DNA of 64,000 nt, taken from CAVSVP01 sp963731125. GTDB lineage: Bacteria > Pseudomonadota > Gammaproteobacteria > Competibacterales > Competibacteraceae. The first letter of the stretch is position 1. Each line of letters begins with the position of its first letter. Shown in pieces: positions 1 through 7,565 of the stretch. Below the pieces are notes generated by a model. That model was not told the origin of the DNA. It ran no database searches and worked only from the letters and a program-made list of their open reading frames with translations. The stretch spans positions 62,001 to 126,000 of the forward strand of contig CAVSVP010000006.1 in NCBI GenBank assembly GCA_963731125.1. The letters are read 5' to 3'. The translations under genes were made by a program, and so were the position numbers.

Positions 1-882
1 CAAGTCTGCAATTGGATGGTCCCCGCGGAAAACCCCGAACCCTTTTGCCAGTCCTGCCGGCTGAATAAAACAATTCCTAATCTGAGTCAACCCCAGAATC
101 GGACTTACTGGCAGCGTCTGGAAACGGCCAAACGGCGCCTCGTCTATAGCTTGCTGTCACTGGATTTACCTCTACTGAATAAGCAGGATAACACCGAGCA
201 GGGCCTGGCCTTTGCATTTCTAGCCGATCCCGATCCCAGCTTTAAAGAAAACGCACAAGTCATGACGGGACACGCCGATGGTTTAATCACCATCAATATT
301 GCCGAGGCCGACGATGCGATGCGCGAAAAGACGCGCTTAAACATGCATGAGGTTTACCGCACCGTGTTAGGGCATTTTCGCCATGAGATCGGTCATTACT
401 ATTGGGAACGATTGGTGCGTTATAGGACTTGGCTTGAGCCCTATCGTGAACGGTTTGGCGACGAGCGCGAGGACTACAATCAAGCTCTGCAGCGGCATTA
501 TGAACAGGGACCCCCCGCTGATTGGCAGCAGCATTATATTAGCGTCTACGCAAGCGCACATTCCTGGGAAGACTGGGCGGAAACCTGGGCCCATTACCTG
601 CATATGGTCGATACTTTGGAAACTGCCGTCGCGTTCGGTCTCATCGTCAAACCCAGGGAACCGAAGGCACCCGCTATGGAGGCGGACTTAGATATTATCG
701 GCCGCCAACCCGCATCCTTTGATAAGCTGCTGGAGAACTGGTTTGCGCTTACCTTTGCCATCAATAGCATTAATCGCAGCATGGGGCAAAAGGACCTCTA
801 CCCTTTTATTTTATCGGATACAGTGGTTGCCAAACTGCGCTTTGTCCATGATGTGATTTACGATGCATCGTGTCAGCCTTAG
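1..882 (+). CDS. putative zinc metallopeptidase with N-terminal zinc ribbon (5' truncated)
   Basis: The reading frame is open from the window edge, so the true start lies upstream; codons before the first ATG at 16 read QVCNW in frame. The visible N-terminus (C..C..LN+TIPNL pattern) looks like the second half of a zinc-ribbon head, and the body carries H-E-I-G-H at about residues 123-127 counted from the ATG at 16, the zinc-binding motif of gluzincin-type peptidases. This combination is known as the 'putative zinc-binding metallo-peptidase' family (zinc-ribbon plus Peptidase_Mx). No signal peptide or membrane segment is visible in the part present. Substrate unknown. It is followed by 383 bases without a gene, so it probably ends its transcription unit. 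Confidence 0.8.
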   Translation, partial: QVCNWMVPAENPEPFCQSCRLNKTIPNLSQPQNRTYWQRLETAKRRLVYSLLSLDLPLLNKQDNTEQGLAFAFLADPDPSFKENAQVMTGHADGLITINIAEADDAMREKTRLNMHEVYRTVLGHFRHEIGHYYWERLVRYRTWLEPYRERFGDEREDYNQALQRHYEQGPPADWQQHYISVYASAHSWEDWAETWAHYLHMVDTLETAVAFGLIVKPREPKAPAMEADLDIIGRQPASFDKLLENWFALTFAINSINRSMGQKDLYPFILSDTVVAKLRFVHDVIYDASCQP

Positions 883-1265
883 CGAACCCTGCCGTTGTTT
901 GGTATTAGAGAAATAAAATCCTGGGTCAACTGGGGAACTTCTCCAGTGACCTGCTATAATTCATCTTACATCAATCGCTTGCTTGATCTTGGGCGATTTC
1001 TTGAGATGACTGTCCTCCGCTTCGAGATGCATCCATAGCCTGGATGGAGCGTCAGCGAAATCCGGGTTTGCAGGGAACGCTGCTTACCGCTTGACTCAGG
1101 CAGCCGTTGCAATCACATGCACAGCGACTTAGCCTGATAAAACGTAAGAAATCTACGGGTGCGAGCTAATGCGCCTTACATAATGCATTAATAGCTGACG
1201 CAATAACGGTTAAGTCACTTTTCAATATAAATAATTCACGATGAAGTACCGGCCAGAGGCAAAGC
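883..1265. other. intergenic region with a REP-like hairpin, no gene seen
   Basis: No convincing ORF. A short stem (ACTGGGGA/TCTCCAGT) lies at 931-949 just after the metallopeptidase and could help termination, although no T tract follows. A second palindromic element at 1037-1067 resembles the widespread REP-type unit (see separate entry). The last 100 bases are AT-rich and probably hold the promoter of the gene at 1266. Confidence 0.5.
1037..1067. repeat. REP-like imperfect hairpin
   Basis: CCTGGAT at 1039-1045 pairs with ATCCGGG at 1060-1066 (one G-T pair) around a GC-rich loop. The layout matches common intergenic REP-type elements of proteobacteria (CCCGGAT...AATCCGGG). Only one copy was noticed in this window, so repetition in the genome is inferred. 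Confidence 0.4.
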
Positions 1266-2330
1266 ATGATAAAAATACTTATAATATTCATTGGGCTTTT
1301 TATGATTTTGGCCACCGTACTTCCTTTAATTCCAAAAGATGCCTGGTGGATAAGGATGTTCGATTTTCCCCGTTTACAAATTATGGCGACTGCCGCATTT
1401 GTTCTGCTAATTTATCTGGTTTTTTACGATATTCAAAAACCGTTTAATCTTATTTTTTGTTTTGCGTTACTCGCCGCCGTTGCCTATCAAGCGTTTTGCA
1501 TTTTTCCCTATACGATGTTTTCGGCCAAGCAAGTTGAAAACGGTAGCAGACAAAATAGTCCATCATGCTTTAGCCTGATGGTCGCCAATGTGCTGATGAG
1601 CAATCGTTCTGCAACGCAACTGCGCTCCATCATCGAAGCAGCGAACCCGGACCTTTTGCTGGCCGTAGAAACCGACCACTGGTGGGCGGAACAGTTACAA
1701 CCGCTAGCGACGGATTACCCTTATAGGATTTCCCATGTCCTCGATAACACCTACGGTATGCTATTGTACTCCCGTCTGCCACTGGCGGAAACGAAAGTCA
1801 AATTCCTGATCCAAGATGACGTGCCCTCCATCCATACGCTGGTCAACTTGCCGTCGGGCGAACAGATTGAACTCCACTGTCTGCACCCGCTGCCACCGAG
1901 CCCTACCGAACACGAACGTTCCACTGAACGTGACGCAGAGCTTGTCCTGGTGGGCAAAGCCGTCAGAAACGCACGGCGGCCGGTGGTGGTCGCGGGGGAT
2001 ATGAACGATGTCGCCTGGTCGCGGACGACCCGTCTGTTTCAAAAAATCAGCGGACTGTTGGACCCGCGTATCGGCAGAGGATTGTTTAATACCTTTCATG
2101 CGAAATATCCTTTGCTGCGCTGGTCTCTGGATCACATTTTTCACTCGACGGAACTGAGGTTGGTGGCGATAAAACGCCTCCCCTATTTTGGCTCGGATCA
2201 TTTCCCGATGTACGTTGCGCTAAGCGTTGAACCGCAGGCCACTAGCCATCAGGAGGCGCCCCAGGCCGAGGCGGATGACTGGCAAGAAGCTCACAAAAAG
2301 GTTGATCAGGCCGAATGCAACTCATGTTGA
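1266..2330 (+). CDS. membrane-anchored endonuclease/exonuclease/phosphatase (EEP) family protein
   Basis: 354 aa. Three hydrophobic segments in the first 80 residues (about 3-20, 37-55, 60-82) anchor the protein, then a soluble EEP fold begins near residue 100. EEP signatures are visible: the VAGDMND motif (catalytic Asp/Asn), SLDHIF, and the terminal GSDHFPM containing the conserved Asp-His pair. Such proteins hydrolyse phosphodiester or phosphomonoester bonds; membrane-attached bacterial members are mostly uncharacterised, so the substrate cannot be named. ATG at 1266 follows a weak AGAGGC. The next gene starts 24 bases after the stop, so it is probably first in an operon with the unknown protein, MscS channel and TrkA-C protein. 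Confidence 0.8.
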   Translation: MIKILIIFIGLFMILATVLPLIPKDAWWIRMFDFPRLQIMATAAFVLLIYLVFYDIQKPFNLIFCFALLAAVAYQAFCIFPYTMFSAKQVENGSRQNSPSCFSLMVANVLMSNRSATQLRSIIEAANPDLLLAVETDHWWAEQLQPLATDYPYRISHVLDNTYGMLLYSRLPLAETKVKFLIQDDVPSIHTLVNLPSGEQIELHCLHPLPPSPTEHERSTERDAELVLVGKAVRNARRPVVVAGDMNDVAWSRTTRLFQKISGLLDPRIGRGLFNTFHAKYPLLRWSLDHIFHSTELRLVAIKRLPYFGSDHFPMYVALSVEPQATSHQEAPQAEADDWQEAHKKVDQAECNSC

Positions 2331-2354
2331 AATTCCACTCAAGACAGTGAACTT

Positions 2355-3641
2355 ATGGCAAAGCGTACCCAACCACCCGCTACGCCACCTGAAACCCTAT
2401 GGCGCTATGTTCCCCTTGACGAATTTACCAAACCCCGAGCTTCCACCCGGGAGACTGTCCGGAAAGGATTCTCAGGCATACTGGATAGATTTAGACGACC
2501 CGATAGCAATGAGCTGGACGGGACGGCCTTTGCGCAAGAAAAATTGAAGCGGCTACCCCATGGGTTACGGGACCAGATCGCACCGTCTCCTGACTGGACA
2601 GAGCCTGCAGCGGCCTTTACCGAGACCATGCGGGACTGGTTAACCGCCAAGACACCGGCTTCACGCTACCAGATCGTCGTAGACGCGCCGTGCAACGGCA
2701 CAGTGGAAGTGCTGTTGCACTGGGCAACCGCACAGGGTCTCACGGTTCTGCAGCCACCGTCTCCAGAGGAAATTCTGGTAGAAGGCCCTACCTGGTTGCA
2801 CCGCCTTCCCGACCAATTCGTGACACCCGTCTTGATCCCTAGCCTGGAACGCTATTTTTTACGGCATGCCCAGGGCCTAAACCTGCTCCGCCGGTTTCTC
2901 GATTGGCTTATGGCGCAGTCTTGTCACTGCCTGATCGGCTGCTCCAGCTGGGCCTGGGCGTATCTCAGTAAAGCGCTTGCCATTGATGCGCTGTTTACTC
3001 CTCCCTGGACATTAGACGCACTCGACGGAAAAGGGCTGCAGCAGTGGTTTAATGCATTAGCGGTGCGTCAATTCAGGCAGGCTATTGTGTTCCGCCAGGC
3101 GGATAATGGCAAATTTATTATCCCCCCATCCCCGGTGCCTCCACCGCCTGAGAGAGAGAAAGCGACCTCTCAACACAATCACCAAAACAGTACTTCCGAC
3201 GAGGAGCTCTCGACGTTCCTGACGGATGTCGCGGCCCGGAGCCGCGGCAATCCTGGCGTAGCTTGGGCGCTTTGGCGGCATAGTTTGCGCATGGCGCCGG
3301 AGAAAGAACAGCAGGAAGATCAGTATCAAACAAACGCTTATGACCTTACCATCTGGGTCGCACCCTGGCATCAGCTCAAGCTGCCCACGCTCGGGGTCCA
3401 GCCTAGTCGCAGCGAGTTATTTATATTACATGTATTGCTGCTACACGACTGCCTGACCACTCGGCAGATTATGCAGCTATTGCCGCTGGCCGCTTTCGAG
3501 GTGGTGCGAGTCCTGGACCAACTGGCCAATGCAGGTTTGCTGGAAAACATCGAGGAGAAAAAATGGCGGATTGCCCCGTTAGGCTATCCTGCCGTCCGTG
3601 AAGCCCTGGAACACGAAGGCTTTTTGATCGATGCTCTGTAG
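2355..3641 (+). CDS. hypothetical protein, possible degenerate ATPase-like fold with C-terminal winged helix
   Basis: 428 aa, not recognised. No signal peptide and no P-loop. The central part (about 110-240) alternates strand-like hydrophobic stretches with helices in a way that recalls an AAA/STAND domain without the Walker motifs (IVVDAPCNG, LIGCSS); this is only an impression. Residues 255-280 are proline/charge-rich linker. The last 90 residues (RSELFILHVLLLHDCL...QIMQLLP...VVRVLDQLANAGLLE) read as a winged-helix domain. It sits 24 bases after the EEP gene and 9 bases before mscS, so it probably belongs to the same membrane-linked operon and may regulate or scaffold the channel. Confidence 0.6.
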   Translation: MAKRTQPPATPPETLWRYVPLDEFTKPRASTRETVRKGFSGILDRFRRPDSNELDGTAFAQEKLKRLPHGLRDQIAPSPDWTEPAAAFTETMRDWLTAKTPASRYQIVVDAPCNGTVEVLLHWATAQGLTVLQPPSPEEILVEGPTWLHRLPDQFVTPVLIPSLERYFLRHAQGLNLLRRFLDWLMAQSCHCLIGCSSWAWAYLSKALAIDALFTPPWTLDALDGKGLQQWFNALAVRQFRQAIVFRQADNGKFIIPPSPVPPPPEREKATSQHNHQNSTSDEELSTFLTDVAARSRGNPGVAWALWRHSLRMAPEKEQQEDQYQTNAYDLTIWVAPWHQLKLPTLGVQPSRSELFILHVLLLHDCLTTRQIMQLLPLAAFEVVRVLDQLANAGLLENIEEKKWRIAPLGYPAVREALEHEGFLIDAL

Positions 3642-3650
3642 GAGCCGCCG

Positions 3651-4505
3651 ATGAACACCGATAACTTCGTCGAACTACTTCGGGATTCCAGTCGAATTCC
3701 CTTGGTGCAGATTATTCTTATCGTTGCCCTGGCCTGGCTGCTCATTTTTATCGTCGACCGGGTAGTGCCCTGGCTGGCAGGGCGGGTGTCAGGGCGTATC
3801 CGCCCTTATCTATTACCCTCCGTGCCGGTTATCAGGCTCTTTATTGTGATTGCAGCCCTTGTGAGCGTCATTCCCCTGGTCATTAAACCGACCCCGCAAA
3901 ATTTGCTGACCATCCTCGGGGCAACCGGTTTAGCCCTCGGGTTTGCCTTTAAAGACTATATCGGCAGCATTATCGCCGGTGTCGTCGCCATTTACGAGCA
4001 CCCCTACCGTCCGGGGGACTGGGTGAAGATAGACGGGGCTTACGGCGAAGTGCGCTCGCTGGGGCTGCGCGCCCTGCGTATTGTCACTCCCGACGATACC
4101 CTGGTCACCATTCCTCATGCCAAGCTATGGGACAGCAATATTTTTAACGCCAACGACGGCGCGCGCGAGTTGCAGTGTATCGCTCTTTTTTATTTAGAGC
4201 CCAGCCACGACGCCGAGCCGGTGCGGCAAATGCTTTACGATGTGGCGCTGACCAGCCCTTATTTGCAGCTTGACAAACCCATTACCGTGATCGTTACCGA
4301 GCAACCGGGTTATACCTATTACCAGCTCAAGGCCTATCCCCTCGATAGCCGCGATCAATTTCTGTTTATCAGCGACATGACGGTACGCGGTAAGGCGACA
4401 TTGATACAATCAGGCGTACAATTTGCGCGTTTAGCACCCATTTTTCCATCGGAAACGGGGGGGTCAACTGGCTCTGCAGGTCATGGACAAGTCAACACCA
4501 GATAA
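3651..4505 (+). CDS. MscS-family small-conductance mechanosensitive channel
   Basis: 284 aa. Three hydrophobic segments (about 18-38, 60-78, 83-110) with the Gly/Ala-rich pore helix (ILGATGLALGFAFKDYIGS) are followed by the MscS beta domain (PYRPGDWVKIDG.YGEV, then the threonine/isoleucine-rich strand ending in VTIPHAKL). It would open under membrane tension and release solutes in osmotic downshock. It is close to the usual ~280-aa length. It lies 9 bases after the unknown protein and 20 before a TrkA-C protein, suggesting an osmotic/ion-homeostasis operon. Confidence 0.9.
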   Translation: MNTDNFVELLRDSSRIPLVQIILIVALAWLLIFIVDRVVPWLAGRVSGRIRPYLLPSVPVIRLFIVIAALVSVIPLVIKPTPQNLLTILGATGLALGFAFKDYIGSIIAGVVAIYEHPYRPGDWVKIDGAYGEVRSLGLRALRIVTPDDTLVTIPHAKLWDSNIFNANDGARELQCIALFYLEPSHDAEPVRQMLYDVALTSPYLQLDKPITVIVTEQPGYTYYQLKAYPLDSRDQFLFISDMTVRGKATLIQSGVQFARLAPIFPSETGGSTGSAGHGQVNTR

Positions 4506-4525
4506 CGTGAGGCTTTAGGCGCACC

Positions 4526-5314
4526 ATGGTTGCGATTATTTCCCTACTGGTGATTATTACCCTTTCCATCATTATTACCCGAATTGCCACAATTGTCCTC
4601 GCCCATACAGGGCTTTCCGAACAGTCGGCCCGCTTTCAAGCCCGTTCAGCCTTTACCAGAGCAGGCTTTACCACCCACGAATCAGAACGGGTAGTCAATC
4701 ATCCGGTGCGGCGTCGCATTATTATGCTGCTGATGCTGCTGGGTAACGTCGGCATCGTCAGCGCGGTCTCCTTGCTGATTCTCACCTTTGTTGACCAGAA
4801 CGGTTCCGTATCCACAGCGTTCAAAGTGATTTTCTTGATAGCGGGACTAACGTTACTCTGGATAGTTGCCATGAGCCGTTGGGTCGATCTTCATTTGTCC
4901 CGGCTGATTGATTGGACCCGCAAACGCTATACTCACTTGGATATACAGGATTATGCCAGTTTAATGCACTTGGCCGGAGAATATCGCATCGTGGAAATTC
5001 GCATCGATCCCGAGGACTGGCTTGCCCACCAGACCTTAGGCCAGGCTCAACTGCGCGAGGAGGGCATCATGGTGCTTGGCGTGCAGCGGCAAGACGGCAC
5101 CTATCTAGGCGTTCCCACAGGAACCACAAAGGTTCTTCCCAAAGATATCCTGATTGTCTATGGGCGCGTCTCGGTGCTGGCTGCGCTAGATGAGCGGCGC
5201 AAAGACTGGAGCGGTAACTGCCAACACCGGGCCGCGGTCAGGGACAACCTGGAAGTGATCCACGCAGAGGAAGATAAGGATCCTGGAGAGCATCCCAGGG
5301 AGCAGCGATCTTAA
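4526..5314 (+). CDS. membrane protein with TrkA-C (RCK_C) domain
   Basis: 262 aa. Hydrophobic segments near residues 3-23, 70-92 and 98-117 form a small membrane part; after a charged linker the region about 155-225 (WLAHQTLGQAQLREEGIMVLGVQRQDG...LPKDILIVYGR) matches the TrkA C-terminal domain that binds small ligands in K+ and anion transport regulators. No Rossmann TrkA-N domain is present. It may gate the MscS neighbour or act as an ion-responsive membrane sensor; this is inference from context. Its last four bases overlap the convergent DUF4112 gene. Confidence 0.7.
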   Translation: MVAIISLLVIITLSIIITRIATIVLAHTGLSEQSARFQARSAFTRAGFTTHESERVVNHPVRRRIIMLLMLLGNVGIVSAVSLLILTFVDQNGSVSTAFKVIFLIAGLTLLWIVAMSRWVDLHLSRLIDWTRKRYTHLDIQDYASLMHLAGEYRIVEIRIDPEDWLAHQTLGQAQLREEGIMVLGVQRQDGTYLGVPTGTTKVLPKDILIVYGRVSVLAALDERRKDWSGNCQHRAAVRDNLEVIHAEEDKDPGEHPREQRS

Positions 5315-5805
5315 CCTGTCAGCATACTTAGCACCCAACCCAACACCATCATCGCCAAGCCAACAATGACAACTAGCAGCAACAGCACCGCCGCCATAAA
5401 TCCCAACACAAACCAGCGGCTTGTGGTAGTAGCCCGCGGCGGGTTATCCAGGTAGGTATCGAGCAGGTTGACGTTGCGCAGATTGGCCTTCCATGTCACA
5501 TCGAAAACATCCCCCGCCAGCGGAATCAGCCCCACCACCGAATCCACCAGCATATTCGCATACATGCGCAGCAATACCGTTTTCGGCGCACCTAAGCGGA
5601 CGGCCTCGGCAAGTATATAGCTGGACAGTAGCGCACCCACGGCATCACCAATGCCGGGAACCAAACCGATAAGGCCATCGACACCGATCCGGTAACCTCC
5701 CAGCCCCGGCACCGGAATCGAGTTATCCAGCGCCCAGGCAAGCCGGTGCAGGCGTTGCCTTGTCGATTCATTTTTAGCGTTGGTCACGTTCTTGGTATTG
5801 ATCAT
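5311..5805 (-). CDS. DUF4112 domain-containing membrane protein
   Basis: 164 aa from the ATG at 5805, chosen because a GGAG lies about six bases upstream on the minus strand; the longer frame to 5853 lacks such a site. The conserved DUF4112 core is clear: DNSIPVPGLGGYRIGVDGLIGLVPGIGD (split here for reading), the Gly/Pro-rich membrane loop, LIPLAGDVFD and WKAN+RN near the middle. A C-terminal hydrophobic stretch of about 30 residues is a further membrane segment. Function of the family is unknown. Confidence 0.85.
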   Translation of the reverse strand: MINTKNVTNAKNESTRQRLHRLAWALDNSIPVPGLGGYRIGVDGLIGLVPGIGDAVGALLSSYILAEAVRLGAPKTVLLRMYANMLVDSVVGLIPLAGDVFDVTWKANLRNVNLLDTYLDNPPRATTTSRWFVLGFMAAVLLLLVVIVGLAMMVLGWVLSMLTG

Positions 5806-5933
5806 TTTCCGCTCCGCGCAATTGCGACAACATGAACACAGGCACGCTGTCAAAAATCACCATTAAAGGCCGATAGGGACAGCATATCCCATACCAACTC
5901 TAAATCCACGGGCTATCATTTCTGGTGACTTGT

Positions 5934-5952
5934 CCGCCTCGGGCGGAGGCGG
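5934..5952. other. GC-rich hairpin in the gap between DUF4112 and photolyase genes
   Basis: CCGCCT and AGGCGG face each other around CGGGCGG. It lies downstream of the photolyase gene (minus strand) and upstream of DUF4112 (also minus), so it could end the photolyase transcript, though no T run is present on that strand. Confidence 0.3.
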
Positions 5953-6046
5953 CTTAGAATGGTGATGAGTTTCTGTTTCCGGCCTGTCGCACAAGGCGGT
6001 TTGTAATATTTACGCGGAGTTGAAAATCTTTCTTATGGGATCGATA

Positions 6047-7423
6047 TTAGGAAAAAGCTTCCCGTGCAATTTCCGCCACCTGCTTGACGTACGCCTCAAT
6101 ATCAAATTTACGCTTAAGCCCATTGGCGTTCATATAGCGGACTTTGCCGAATACCGGACGCTCCTGCCAAGGTCGGTCATGGAGCCCGAAACACCAGGCC
6201 ACATTGGCAAAAGAATTGACATCCCGGCCGTCGAGAAAATATTTATTATTGAGAGATAACACCGTTTGAAAAGCGTACTCGGGCGTATTGCTCCATTCCA
6301 AAATTTTCTTGCCCCAGTACATGCGCATATAGCCCTGCATATAGCCGGTCAGCTGCATTTCCGTCATTGCGGCGTTCCAATATGGATCGTGGGTCTCCGC
6401 CGCCTCCAGCTGGGCACACGTGTAGTGGTGCTCCCGCGGGTCATCACGATGGGCTTGTAACGTTTGCTTGGCCCAATCGGGCAGGCATTGGTAACTATCG
6501 TAATGGGGCTCGAAATGAACGAAATTGGCGGCCAATTCCCGCTGCACAATAAGCTCCTCCAGAAACGCCGCACGGTCTTCCGGCGTGCCCTCCTTGGCTC
6601 GATTGACCTTCAGTGCCACCTCCATCGGCGCGATCTGCCCGAAATGCAAATAGGGGCTTAGCCGGGAAGTATGCCGGGCGGCGGGCTCATTGCGGGTTTT
6701 TTCATAGCCTTGCAACCGGTTGCGCAAAAAATACTCCAAGCGTTGTTGCGCCGCACTGGTGCCACCGCGGCAGTTGCGCACGGCCTTGACGCTGTGGTCG
6801 AGCTTTAGTGTTTTCAGCACCTCATTGGGATCAGCAATATCGACATCACCGTTGAGGTCAAGGGATAGCGACGATTTGTCGGGCTTGCTCTGCGCCAGGT
6901 CTTGCAGAGAGTCATTCCACAGCTTTTGCAGTTTCGGACGGATAGTGCGTGCCATAGTTTCATGCTTGTGGGATACGGTCTCCACGGGCACCACGACATC
7001 CGCTTCAACCCGCACCATCCGGCATGGCGCCGCGTCCGCAACCCGCCGGCGCCATGCCTTCTGATGGCGCAGATAACCCCGATCCGCCACCACCAGGGCC
7101 GCCTCCTCGGCGAGGGTCAGCGCCACGGCATCGGGAGAGCCGCGGCGCACCACGCATTTGATTCCGCGTTCCGCCAGGGTTTCGGCCACTTCAGCCAACC
7201 CCTCCAGCATAAAAGCATAATGCCGCTCATTCGCTTCCGGATAAGCGTCCGTCAGCCCAAAGCCGACGACGATGGGAAGTGCCAACCGATTAGCCTCACC
7301 AATGGCATATTCCAGGGCGTGATTAAAAATCGCCCGTTGGGACTGCTGCATCCAGTAAAGTACAAAACTTCCCTTGACCTCCGACGCGTCATTACACACG
7401 CAAATGCGAGCTTGGTCTATCAT
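6047..7423 (-). CDS. phr: class II CPD deoxyribodipyrimidine photolyase
   Basis: 458 aa, normal for the family. It would split cyclobutane pyrimidine dimers in DNA with light, using FAD. The N-terminal antenna domain opens with FVLYWMQQSQRA, a class II hallmark (class I lacks this). The C-terminal FAD domain has SRLSPYLHFGQIAP, the ELIVQRELAANF segment, and near the end MYWGKKILEWS and NNKYFLDGRDVNSFANVAWCFG, again class II type. ATG at 7423. It is divergent from the pabAB fusion gene, with 142 bases between them. Confidence 0.93.
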   Translation of the reverse strand: MIDQARICVCNDASEVKGSFVLYWMQQSQRAIFNHALEYAIGEANRLALPIVVGFGLTDAYPEANERHYAFMLEGLAEVAETLAERGIKCVVRRGSPDAVALTLAEEAALVVADRGYLRHQKAWRRRVADAAPCRMVRVEADVVVPVETVSHKHETMARTIRPKLQKLWNDSLQDLAQSKPDKSSLSLDLNGDVDIADPNEVLKTLKLDHSVKAVRNCRGGTSAAQQRLEYFLRNRLQGYEKTRNEPAARHTSRLSPYLHFGQIAPMEVALKVNRAKEGTPEDRAAFLEELIVQRELAANFVHFEPHYDSYQCLPDWAKQTLQAHRDDPREHHYTCAQLEAAETHDPYWNAAMTEMQLTGYMQGYMRMYWGKKILEWSNTPEYAFQTVLSLNNKYFLDGRDVNSFANVAWCFGLHDRPWQERPVFGKVRYMNANGLKRKFDIEAYVKQVAEIAREAFS

Positions 7424-7565
7424 CGTAACCGTTTTCCCAATGCGCTACATGAAGCTTCCCACCGAGAAGCATTGTCAGAGTTATTCTTAAATATCTTATC
7501 CATTGCGGGCATTACATAAACCTCTTGCATCAGTCAGACTCTGGGTTACGCCATAAGGATTCGCC

